Shown: positions 1 through 5,173 of the stretch, in pieces
How positions within the stretch are numbered: the stretch's first letter is position 1
Layout: the number at the start of each line of letters is the position of its first letter
From: Deltaproteobacteria bacterium
Lineage (GTDB): Bacteria > Desulfobacterota > Desulfobacteria > Desulfobacterales > Desulfatibacillaceae
Direction of reading: 5' to 3'
Assembly (NCBI GenBank): GCA_021815525.1
Contig: JAKAGN010000182.1
Span: forward strand, 1-6,024
Length of the DNA: 6,024 nucleotides
Translations under genes and position numbers: made by a program
Notes under the pieces: model-generated
Seen by the model: only the letters and a program-made list of their open reading frames with translations
The model's database searches: none
What the model was told of the DNA's origin: nothing

Positions 1-929
1 GAAGCCGCCTTCTGGATGCCGCCGCCGGTGCGGGAAAGCACGTGCCGGATGTAGCTTTTTTCGAGGTCCTCGAGGGCGACGCCATCCCCGGGGAGGGCGA
101 AGAAGTCCCCGGCCCGGGACATGCCTATGTCGGGCGGCAGGTGCTCGGGGCCGATGGGGCCGGAGGCGTGACGGACCGCTATCCAGTAGGCCGCGCGGGA
201 TAGCTCCTCCACGTTGCCGGGCCAGGGGTGGCGTTCAAGGAGCGCGAGAGCTGCGCGGGAGACATCCGGCGCGGTTTTTCCCATGCGCCGGAAGAAGCGG
301 CCCAGGAAGTGACGGAAGAGGAGCGGCACGTCGCCGGCCCGCTCCCGGAGGGGCGGCACGTGGATGGGCACGATCTCGATCTGGCCCGTGGGGTCGCCCG
401 GCCCGAAGGTGGCGGTGACGCCCGGCACCCTGCAGGACGAGGCCATGATTTGGATCCTAGGCGGGGAGGGGGGGCCTCCGCCGGCGAGGCTCACCAGCTT
501 GTCCCGAAGTATCTGGAGAATTAGGGACTGGACGGCCGTAGGGGTTTCCGCCACCTCGTCCAGGAAGACGGTGCCCGGGGCGGCCGAAAGAAAGAGCCCC
601 CGCCGCACGACCCCGTCATCCCGGATCTCGCCGAACAGGAGCGGCTCCATGCGCTCCGGCAGGGTGTCCACGCAGTCCACCGCCACGAAGGGGGCGTCGG
701 TCTCGCGGCTTGCGTGGTGAATGGCCCGGGCCACCAGGGCCTTGCCGGTGCCGGGCTCGCCGGTGACCAGCACGGGCAGCCGCGTGGGCGCCACCTTGAG
801 GATGCGGGAGAAGAGCCGCTGCATGGGCTCGGAAGCCCCCACCAGGACCCCGTCCACCCCGGCGGACAGAAATGTCCCCGGCGCATCGACGCCCGCCGCT
901 TTTTCGTCTTCAGTGCCGTCGCTGTCCAT
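1..929 (-). CDS. Sigma54-activator-like AAA+ regulator lacking GAFTGA (partial, runs off left edge)
   Basis: The reading frame is open from ATG at 929 to the window edge, giving 309 codons with the C-terminus missing. About 28 low-complexity acidic residues lead straight into an AAA+ domain, so there is no receiver, GAF or PAS sensor. Visible motifs are Walker A GEPGTGKA (57-64), Walker B VFLDEV (121-126), VPPLRERAGDVPLL (201-214) with the arginine-finger region, and HPWPGNVEEL (234-243). The last residues, LEDLEKSYIRHVLSRTGGG (287-305), match the start of a Fis-type helix-turn-helix. The usual GAFTGA sigma54 contact loop is absent: LFGEIRDDGVVRRGLFL (98-114) is about four residues shorter there. 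Sensor I reads SSC where ATN is usual, and the sensor II Arg of GNVREL is Glu. ATG 929 has AGGG six bases upstream; an in-frame ATG at 944 directly follows a stop and has no ribosome site. It lies 107 bases after the iron-sulfur gene. The family is clear; sigma54 activation is doubtful. Confidence 0.88.
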   Translation of the reverse strand, partial: MDSDGTEDEKAAGVDAPGTFLSAGVDGVLVGASEPMQRLFSRILKVAPTRLPVLVTGEPGTGKALVARAIHHASRETDAPFVAVDCVDTLPERMEPLLFGEIRDDGVVRRGLFLSAAPGTVFLDEVAETPTAVQSLILQILRDKLVSLAGGGPPSPPRIQIMASSCRVPGVTATFGPGDPTGQIEIVPIHVPPLRERAGDVPLLFRHFLGRFFRRMGKTAPDVSRAALALLERHPWPGNVEELSRAAYWIAVRHASGPIGPEHLPPDIGMSRAGDFFALPGDGVALEDLEKSYIRHVLSRTGGGIQKAA

Positions 930-963
930 GGAGCACCCTGACATCTAAAGGGGCAACGTTAAT

Positions 964-985
964 GTTTCCGGGTCCGCCCGGAAAC
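964..985. repeat. 9-bp perfect inverted repeat between the iron-sulfur gene and the regulator
   Basis: GTTTCCGGG (964-972) and CCCGGAAAC (977-985) form a perfect 9-bp stem with a TCCG loop. It lies in the 107-base gap between the stop of the iron-sulfur gene (1037) and the start of the regulator (929). Neither side has a T tract, so it is not a convincing intrinsic terminator. It could be an operator, or an RNA structure that lowers read-through into the regulator. A second, 7-bp repeat (TAGCGCC at 1019-1025 with GGCGCTA at 1033-1039) overlaps the stop codon of the iron-sulfur gene. Confidence 0.5.
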
Positions 986-1036
986 GACGAGCCGCGGGGA
1001 GCGCGTGAGGCGCGGCGATAGCGCCCCGGACCGGCG

Positions 1037-2206
1037 CTAGGGCAGCCTCACCTCGGCCACCGGTTTCATGGGCGCCACGACCTTGCGCTCGCAGGCGGAG
1101 AGGGAGGCCGCGCCCGTGGGGCACTTGGCCGCGCACTGGCCGCAGCCTATGCAAAGGCAGTCCTTAAGCCTGGCCTTTTCCTCCAGCACCGCGACGGCCT
1201 GGGTGGGGCAGAACTTCTCGCAGGCCCCGCAGCCGTTGCAGAGGGCCTCGTCCACGGATGCCTTGGCGTAGCACTGGAAATTTAAGGGCAGTATCCCCCG
1301 GTTGTGTGAGCCTATGACCCCGCAGCAGTCCCAGCAGCAGTTGCAGATGGCCACCTTCGAAAGGCGCGTGTCGTCGCGCTCGTGGAAAACAAGGTGCACG
1401 CCGCCGGCCTTCCGTACCTTTTCGAGAATCTCCAGGGCCTCCTCCCGGGGAAGCGGCCGGGCAAAGCCGGACTCCATGCCGTAGCGCGCGAAGTCGCCCA
1501 TTATCATGCAGGCCTCGATGGGCATCTTGAAGCGGCAGGGCTCATTCTCCATCTTGCGCCACTGGCGGCAGAAGCAGTGCATGACCGCGAGGGCGTTTTC
1601 GGCGGAGCTTTTTTCCACAAGCTCGAAGACCATGCTGGTGGGGTAAATTTTTTCCGGGGGTATGGCCACGGTTTCGCCCACCTCCACCACGCTCTTCTTC
1701 CCGGCCTTTTTCTTGCCGGGAAAAACCGGCGCCACGCTCTGGAAGGGGCGGGTCCCCAGGCGCGTGAAGAGGTTGGCCGCGCCGCGAAGGGGAAAGACGT
1801 TCAGCTTCTTGTAGGCGTCGAAAAGAAGCGTCAGGCGCCGCGCGAACTCCTTTTCCTCCGGCGTCTCGCGGCCCCGGGCGAGGGTCAGCTCGAACCAGCC
1901 CACCAGGATGGCGGCCAGGATGTAGGTGCGGGGCCCGCCCTCGTTGTCGCGGAACCACACGAGCCCCTTCTTGCAGAGGCTCTCAAGAAAGGGCCGGAAG
2001 GAATCGGCGTCCTTGCCCGAAAGCTTCGCCAGATCCTCGAAGGTGTGGGCGGCGGCGCCCATGCGGATCAGGAAATCGGCCTCCTCCTCCGTTATGACCA
2101 GATCGAAGCAGTCGATGAGCTCCGAGACCACCGGCACGGGGATCTCGTTTTGCTTGTTCATGAGCCGGGCGAGCTTTCTAAGCTTTGCCTTGCGCGAAGC
2201 GGCCAT
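1037..2206 (-). CDS. Winged-helix-like, Cys-rich bis-[4Fe-4S] ferredoxin-type protein (389 aa)
   Basis: This is a predicted cytoplasmic iron-sulfur protein with no signal peptide or membrane segment. Residues about 35-90 resemble a winged-helix unit (EEEADFLIRMG, then TFEDLAKLSG, then LESLCKKGLVWF). The middle carries a cysteine set C211-x-C213-R, C224 and C233, then CNCCWDCC (C288, C290, C291, C294, C295). The C-terminus has two ferredoxin motifs, C323-x2-C326-x2-C329-x3-C333-P and C352-x2-C355-x2-C358-x3-C362-P, which should bind two [4Fe-4S] clusters. From memory, this architecture is common in anaerobes, usually annotated only as 4Fe-4S binding protein; its partner and reaction are unknown. 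The central cysteines may hold a further cluster or metal. ATG 2206 has AGGG about 10 bases upstream; Met16 is a weaker alternative. It is divergent from rimO and followed on the same strand by the AAA+ regulator. It could be an electron carrier or a redox sensor, and the sequence does not decide. Confidence 0.9.
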   Translation of the reverse strand: MAASRKAKLRKLARLMNKQNEIPVPVVSELIDCFDLVITEEEADFLIRMGAAAHTFEDLAKLSGKDADSFRPFLESLCKKGLVWFRDNEGGPRTYILAAILVGWFELTLARGRETPEEKEFARRLTLLFDAYKKLNVFPLRGAANLFTRLGTRPFQSVAPVFPGKKKAGKKSVVEVGETVAIPPEKIYPTSMVFELVEKSSAENALAVMHCFCRQWRKMENEPCRFKMPIEACMIMGDFARYGMESGFARPLPREEALEILEKVRKAGGVHLVFHERDDTRLSKVAICNCCWDCCGVIGSHNRGILPLNFQCYAKASVDEALCNGCGACEKFCPTQAVAVLEEKARLKDCLCIGCGQCAAKCPTGAASLSACERKVVAPMKPVAEVRLP

Positions 2207-2293
2207 GCGGAATGATCCCTTCGTATTGCGCGGCGGGCCGCCCTTGGGCTCGTGGCGCTGGCGCCGCCGCCTTTTTCCACCAAACTCAGCTCC

Positions 2294-2333
2294 GGAACCA
2301 ATATATATGGAACAATAGCCGAACCCGGAACAA
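2294..2333. repeat. Three copies of GGAAC(C/A)A across the promoter, possible operator
   Basis: GGAACCA (2294-2300), GGAACAA (2309-2315) and GGAACAA (2327-2333) lie on the plus strand in direct orientation, starting 15 and 18 bases apart. TATATATAT-type sequence separates the first two. Seen from the minus strand they read TTGTTCC or TGGTTCC. One lies just inside the -35 box, one overlaps the -10 box, and one lies near the start of transcription. This placement suits a repressor or activator site, but the motif is short and its regulator is unknown. Confidence 0.35.
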
Positions 2334-2340
2334 ATGGCAA
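2312..2340 (-). promoter_or_regulatory. Sigma70-like promoter for the iron-sulfur gene
   Basis: On the minus strand, TTGCCA (2340-2335, five of six consensus bases) is followed after 17 bases by TATTGT (2317-2312, four of six). Transcription would begin near 2305 and give a leader of about 100 bases before ATG 2206. It lies in the least GC-rich part of the divergent region. Copies of a TTGTTCC-like motif overlap it. Confidence 0.5.
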
Positions 2341-2433
2341 GACGGATGCGCTTACCCCTTGTACCGCGCCGCGGTTCTTGCTACGAGGGGGCTTGGGCGG
2401 GAAGGGTCGCGGCCCGAAAGGAAGGAAGACCAC

Positions 2434-3780
2434 GTGGCGAAGGATTCGGAGCTGAGGCGGACGGTTCACCTGGTGAGCCTGGGCTGCGCCCGGAACACCG
2501 CCGACAGCGAGGCCCTCCTGGGGGCGCTCGAAAAGGCCGGGTTTTCCCCCCTGGAGGAGCCGGAAGCGGCCCGTTTCATAGTGGTGAACACCTGCGGCTT
2601 CATCCGGGAGGCCGTGGATGAGTCCATCGACACCATCCTTGCCCTGGCCGCCTTCAAAGGCCCGGGGGCCTGCGAGCGCCTGGCGGTGGCCGGCTGCCTG
2701 GTGGAGCGCTACGGAAGGGAGCTTGCGGAGAGCCTGCCGGAGGTGGACGTCTTTGTGGGAACCGGGGCCATGCACCTTCTGCCGGGGCTTCTGGCGGCCG
2801 ATAACCCGCCCCGCCTCACCGCGCCCGAGCCCTTTCTCCGGCCCCTTCCCGAAGCCTCCGCGCCCCGCGCCGCCACCACGCTTCCCACGGCCTACGTGAA
2901 AATTTCCGAGGGCTGCCCCGAGCGCTGCACCTTCTGCGTCATCCCGAAGCTGAAGGGCCCCTTGAAAAGCCGCCCCATGGCCGACGTCGCGGCCGAGTGC
3001 CGGGCGCTGGCCCGCGCCGGCGCGGCCGAGATCGTCCTGGTGGCCCAGGAGAGCACGGCCTGGGGCCTCGATCTTGCGGGCGGCGAGCGCCTCGCGGACC
3101 TCGTATCCCGCGTGGCCGATGAATGCCCCGCCTCCTGGATCCGCTTCCTCTACGCCCATCCCGCCCGCGTCACGGACGAGCTTCTCTCCGCGGTGGCCGC
3201 CCACGAAAACGTCTGCCCCTACTTCGACGTGCCGGTCCAGCACGCATCGGACGCTGTCTTGAAGCGCATGGGCCGGCGCGGCAGCGGCGGCGGAATCCGG
3301 ACGCTTTTTTCGCGGATCCGCGAGCGCGCGCCCGGCGCGGCCCTCCGCACCACGCTCCTTGTCGGCTTTCCGGGCGAGAGCCGCCGGGATTTCCTGGAGC
3401 TTGTGGCGATGGTTAAGGAAATCCGCTTCAACCACCTAGGCGTCTTCGTCTACTCGGACGCCCCGGACATCCCGTCCCACAGGCTTTCCGGCCACGTCGC
3501 CGCAAAAACGGCCCGCCGCCGCCGGGAGGCCCTCATGGAGATACAGTCGGCGATTTCCCTCACGCACAACGAAAACGCCGTGGGAAAAACCCTCACGGTC
3601 CTCGTGACGGGCCCCTCCTCCGAGCCGGGCTTCGCGTGCGAGGGCCGGACCCGCCTCCAGGCCCCGGAGGTGGACGGGCTCACCCATCTTTCGGGCCAGG
3701 CGCCCCCGCCCGGCGCCTTCGTGAAGGCCCGCGTCGAACGCGCCGCGCCCTACGATCTTTTCGCCGTAATCGAGGAATGA
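2434..3780 (+). CDS. rimO: Ribosomal protein S12 methylthiotransferase RimO
   Basis: RimO is a radical SAM enzyme that adds a methylthio group to the conserved aspartate of ribosomal protein S12. The 448-residue product is near the usual length. The N-terminal methylthiotransferase domain has VSLGCARN (C18), NTCGFI (C54) and AGCL (C88), which bind one [4Fe-4S] cluster. The radical SAM motif C161-PER-C165-TF-C168 follows. RimO-type signatures include RFLYAHPARVTDEL (237-250), PYFDVPVQHAS (262-272) and LLVGFPGES (308-316). A C-terminal TRAM domain (about 382-446) ends in YDLF. These favour RimO over MiaB or MtaB. The motif usually reading QDT(T/S) is QEST (205-208), a conservative change. The GTG start at 2434 is preferred because a strong AAGGAAGGA ribosome site lies just upstream and the protein then begins like other RimO proteins. 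The next gene begins 7 bases after the stop. Confidence 0.95.
   Translation: MAKDSELRRTVHLVSLGCARNTADSEALLGALEKAGFSPLEEPEAARFIVVNTCGFIREAVDESIDTILALAAFKGPGACERLAVAGCLVERYGRELAESLPEVDVFVGTGAMHLLPGLLAADNPPRLTAPEPFLRPLPEASAPRAATTLPTAYVKISEGCPERCTFCVIPKLKGPLKSRPMADVAAECRALARAGAAEIVLVAQESTAWGLDLAGGERLADLVSRVADECPASWIRFLYAHPARVTDELLSAVAAHENVCPYFDVPVQHASDAVLKRMGRRGSGGGIRTLFSRIRERAPGAALRTTLLVGFPGESRRDFLELVAMVKEIRFNHLGVFVYSDAPDIPSHRLSGHVAAKTARRRREALMEIQSAISLTHNENAVGKTLTVLVTGPSSEPGFACEGRTRLQAPEVDGLTHLSGQAPPPGAFVKARVERAAPYDLFAVIEE
3773..3777 (+). promoter_or_regulatory. Ribosome binding site of the polyprenyl synthase inside the end of rimO
   Basis: AGGAA overlaps the last codons of rimO, directly before its TGA (3778-3780), and lies 10 bases before ATG 3788. 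This arrangement indicates that the two genes are on one transcript and may be translationally coupled. Confidence 0.7.
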
Positions 3781-3787
3781 AAAAGCG

Positions 3788-4768
3788 ATGAAATCCCTCA
3801 AGGAGCAAATACTGGAAGGCGCGGCCCCGGACCTGGCGGCCGTCGAAAAGGCCCTTTCGGAAAACCTGAACCCCCACCTGGATCTCGTGCGCACCGTGGC
3901 CGAGCACCTTTTGTTCGCCGGCGGAAAGAGGATGCGGCCGCTGCTCACCATCCTTTCGGCGCGCATGTGCGGCAGGGAGGGCGTCGAGGTCACGCGGCTT
4001 TCCACGGTCTTCGAGTACCTCCACGCGGCGACCCTCCTGCACGACGACGTGGTGGACGACTCCGCCGTGCGGCGCGGCAAGCCCGCGGCCCACACCGTTC
4101 ACGGGGCCGCCGTCACGGTGCTGGTGGGCGACTTCCTGCTGGCGCGCACCTGCTCCATAGCCACCGAAACGGGCATGCTTCCGGTGATCCAGACCATAAC
4201 GGACGTCACCGGCGTGATGAGCGAGGGCGAGATTCTCCAGCTCATGGGAAAAAGCAACGTGGACTTGAGCGAGGATCAGTACATCGACACCATCGAGCGC
4301 AAGACCGCGGTGCTCCTGGCCGCGTCCTGCAAGGTGGGCGGGCTCTTCGCGGGCGCTTCCCCCGAAAGGGCGCAGGCCCTGTGGGACTTCGGCCGCGCCC
4401 TCGGGATCGCCTTCCAGATGGCCGACGACCTTTTGGACTACACCGGCGACCCCGCGGCCACCGGAAAGGCCGTGGGGACCGACCTCCGCGAGGGCAAGCT
4501 CACCCTTCCCCTCATCATCGCCCTCAAAAACGCCGCGACCGGCGAGCGGGCCTTCATGGAACGCGTCATCCGCGCCCAAGGCTTCACAAACGACGAATTT
4601 TCCCGCATCGTCTCCATCATTTCCCGCAGCGGCGGCATCTCCCACACCATGAGCGAGGCCCGAGGCCACGTGGACCGGGCCCTCGCAATCCTCGACACCT
4701 TCCCCCCCTCACCCCCCCGGGACCTCCTGGCCAAGCTCGCCGAGTACGCGCTTGCGCGGAAAAGCTGA
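3788..4768 (+). CDS. ispB: Long-chain (IspB-type) all-trans polyprenyl diphosphate synthase
   Basis: This enzyme condenses isopentenyl diphosphate units onto an allylic diphosphate to build the isoprenoid tail of a quinone, here most likely menaquinone. The 326-residue soluble protein has the family's motifs in order: GGKRMRP (45-51), the first Asp-rich motif HDDVVDDSAVRRG (85-97; D86, D87, D90), GDFLLAR (114-120), ERKTA (170-174), and the second motif QMADDLLDYTGD (210-221; D213, D214, D217). Then follows GKAVGTDLREGKLTLP (226-241). The residues before the first motif (EYLHAATLLHDD) are small, as in E. coli IspB, with no bulky aromatic just before the motif as in short-chain farnesyl synthases. 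A long chain, perhaps C35-C50, is therefore inferred; exact length cannot be read. It follows rimO by 7 bases and shares its transcript. The gene ends within a tandem GAAAAGCT repeat. Family assignment is firm; the ispB symbol rests on similarity to E. coli IspB. Confidence 0.92.
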   Translation: MKSLKEQILEGAAPDLAAVEKALSENLNPHLDLVRTVAEHLLFAGGKRMRPLLTILSARMCGREGVEVTRLSTVFEYLHAATLLHDDVVDDSAVRRGKPAAHTVHGAAVTVLVGDFLLARTCSIATETGMLPVIQTITDVTGVMSEGEILQLMGKSNVDLSEDQYIDTIERKTAVLLAASCKVGGLFAGASPERAQALWDFGRALGIAFQMADDLLDYTGDPAATGKAVGTDLREGKLTLPLIIALKNAATGERAFMERVIRAQGFTNDEFSRIVSIISRSGGISHTMSEARGHVDRALAILDTFPPSPPRDLLAKLAEYALARKS

Positions 4769-4781
4769 AAAGCTGAAAAGC
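4759..4781 (+). repeat. Tandem GAAAAGCT octamer (nearly three copies) across the stop codon
   Basis: GAAAAGCT occurs at 4759-4766 and 4767-4774, and a third copy (4775-4781) lacks only the last base. The stop TGA (4766-4768) lies at the junction of the first two copies, and a second TGA from the next copy (4774-4776) is in another frame. An 8-base unit changes frame on gain or loss, so the C-terminus could vary by slippage. The affected residues are only the last two or three. Confidence 0.7.
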
Positions 4782-4798
4782 AAAGGCGCCTCCGGCGG

Positions 4799-4821
4799 CC
4801 GGGGAGACTACGTCCCCCCGG
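4799..4821. repeat. Imperfect GC-rich hairpin following the polyprenyl synthase
   Basis: CCGGGG (4799-4804) pairs with CCCCGG (4816-4821). After one A-C mismatch, GAC (4806-4808) pairs with GTC (4812-4814) around a TAC loop. Flanking GCCTCCGGCGG and GGACCCCC resemble the dispersed intergenic hairpins I recall from Desulfobacterota genomes; that recollection is unchecked. No T tract follows. Confidence 0.5.
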
Positions 4822-4833
4822 ACCCCCGATATG

Positions 4834-4866
4834 CGCGGCGCGCATTGCGAAGCAATGCGCGCCGCG
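4834..4866 (+). terminator. Perfect 15-bp hairpin, possible terminator of rimO-ispB
   Basis: CGCGGCGCGCATTGC (4834-4848) and its exact complement (4852-4866) flank a three-base GAA loop. It begins 66 bases after the polyprenyl synthase stop, where the rightward transcript should end. Only AGTGTTT follows, so the U tract is poor and intrinsic termination is uncertain. The stem itself is certain; it might instead be a mobile palindromic element or an RNA-stabilising 3' end. Confidence 0.45.
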
Positions 4867-4888
4867 AGTGTTTATGAGGGCTTCGCAT

Positions 4889-4915
4889 TCGGCCGGTCAA
4901 GACGTGACAGGCCGA
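4889..4915. repeat. Interrupted 6+4 bp hairpin
   Basis: TCGGCC (4889-4894) pairs with GGCCGA (4910-4915). After a G-A mismatch, GTCA (4896-4899) pairs with TGAC (4905-4908) around an AGACG loop. A run of seven G follows (4915 is A, then G from 4916). It could be an RNA structure or a protein binding site; no function can be assigned. Confidence 0.45.
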
Positions 4916-5003
4916 GGGGGGGCAGCAGGAAGATTTTCACAGGCTGGCGAGCCGACGCTTATAAAGGGCGCTGAGCGCGCGTGCGCGCGAAGCCATTGAA
5001 AAA

Positions 5004-5043
5004 TTTTAGGAAGGGGAGAGGGAGGGGGGTGCGGGGGGAGGGG
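5004..5043 (+). repeat. G-rich intergenic repeat, copy 1 (quadruplex-type)
   Basis: After TTTTAGGAA come G-runs at 5013-5016, 5020-5022, 5024-5029, 5033-5038 and 5040-5043, separated by one to three bases. This satisfies the usual G-quadruplex pattern. The core GGGAGGGGGGTGCGGGGGGAGGG is nearly the same as in the copy at 5955-5992. It lies about 50 bases upstream of the -35 box of the cytochrome promoter. It has no associated hairpin, unlike copy 2. Confidence 0.65.
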
Positions 5044-5053
5044 ACGCCGTCAA

Positions 5054-5094
5054 CGCCAATGTCGGCGAGCCGGGACGCCATTGTCGCCATTGAC
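5054..5094 (+). repeat. Three CGCCAWTGWC direct repeats next to the cytochrome promoter
   Basis: CGCCAATGTC (5054-5063), CGCCATTGTC (5076-5085) and CGCCATTGAC (5085-5094) are near-identical decamers in direct orientation. The last overlaps the -35 box TTGACA. A fourth partial match, GCCATTG, is at 4992-4998. Start-to-start spacings of 22 and 9 bases approximate two and one helical turns, as expected for a regulator binding one face of the DNA. The regulator is unknown. Confidence 0.45.
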
Positions 5095-5118
5095 ATTTTT
5101 TCCGGGGCTTTATAGACT
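5090..5118 (+). promoter_or_regulatory. Sigma70-like promoter of the multiheme cytochrome
   Basis: TTGACA (5090-5095) matches the -35 consensus exactly. After 17 bases comes TAGACT (5113-5118, four of six bases); an overlapping TATAGA (5111-5116) gives a 15-base spacer. A run of six T lies just after the -35 box. Transcription would start near 5125, leaving a leader of about 50 bases before ATG 5174. The CGCCAWTGWC repeats overlap it from upstream. Confidence 0.6.
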
Positions 5119-5173
5119 TGGCCATCTGGGATCAGACGTTTAAAAAACCGTTCGGACGAATCGGGCGAAAGAC

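Larger units (their letters stand above)
2207..2433. other. Divergent intergenic region between the iron-sulfur gene and rimO
   Basis: There are 227 bases without a gene of their own. The left third is GC-rich leader of the iron-sulfur gene, the centre (2275-2340) is relatively AT-rich and holds the minus-strand promoter and repeats, and the right part leads into rimO. For rimO only a weak promoter candidate is visible: TTGTAC (2359-2364), 17 bases, TACGAG (2382-2387), each matching three of six bases. The rimO frame stays open leftward to an ATG at 2185, but the residues encoded there resemble nothing in the RimO family. Confidence 0.6.
4769..5173. other. 405-base gene-free region rich in hairpins and repeats
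   Basis: I find no convincing gene here. From left to right it holds: the end of the GAAAAGCT repeat; an imperfect GC hairpin (4799-4821); a perfect 15-bp hairpin (4834-4866); an interrupted hairpin (4889-4915); alternating GC-type sequence with GCGCTGAGCGC and a GCGCGC pair (4968-4989); a G-rich tract (5013-5043); three CGCCAWTGWC repeats (5054-5094); and a sigma70-like promoter for the cytochrome (5090-5118). Short reading frames crossing it resemble no known protein and have no ribosome sites. Confidence 0.75.

Noticed and set aside
521..886. Minus-strand open frame of 121 codons within the regulator
   Set aside because: It is in a different frame from the AAA+ protein and rich in Trp, Pro, Ser and Arg. 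The true frame carries Walker A and B motifs and is open to the window edge.
1382..2215. Plus-strand open frame opposite the iron-sulfur gene (277 codons)
   Set aside because: It mirrors the minus-strand gene codon by codon, has no ribosome site and no recognisable domain.
2185..2433. N-terminal extension of rimO to ATG 2185
   Set aside because: The extra 83 residues resemble no methylthiotransferase and cross the divergent promoter region. GTG 2434 has a strong ribosome site and gives the normal length.
2158..3435. Long minus-strand open frame opposite rimO (425 codons)
   Set aside because: It overlaps rimO, which has clear motifs throughout, and its composition (Gly, Ala, Arg, His rich, no recognisable motif) is typical of antisense frames in GC-rich genes.
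3680..4669. Long minus-strand open frame opposite the polyprenyl synthase (329 codons)
   Set aside because: It is antisense to a gene with all family motifs. The product is biased toward Gly, His and Arg and matches nothing known.
4935..4965. TATAAA at 4960-4965 as another rightward promoter
   Set aside because: No acceptable -35 box lies 15-19 bases upstream, and a better promoter exists at 5090-5118.
4769..5173. CRISPR array or tRNA in the repeat-rich gap
   Set aside because: The repeats differ from each other and are not evenly spaced, and no cloverleaf with a CCA end or T-arm sequence can be drawn.
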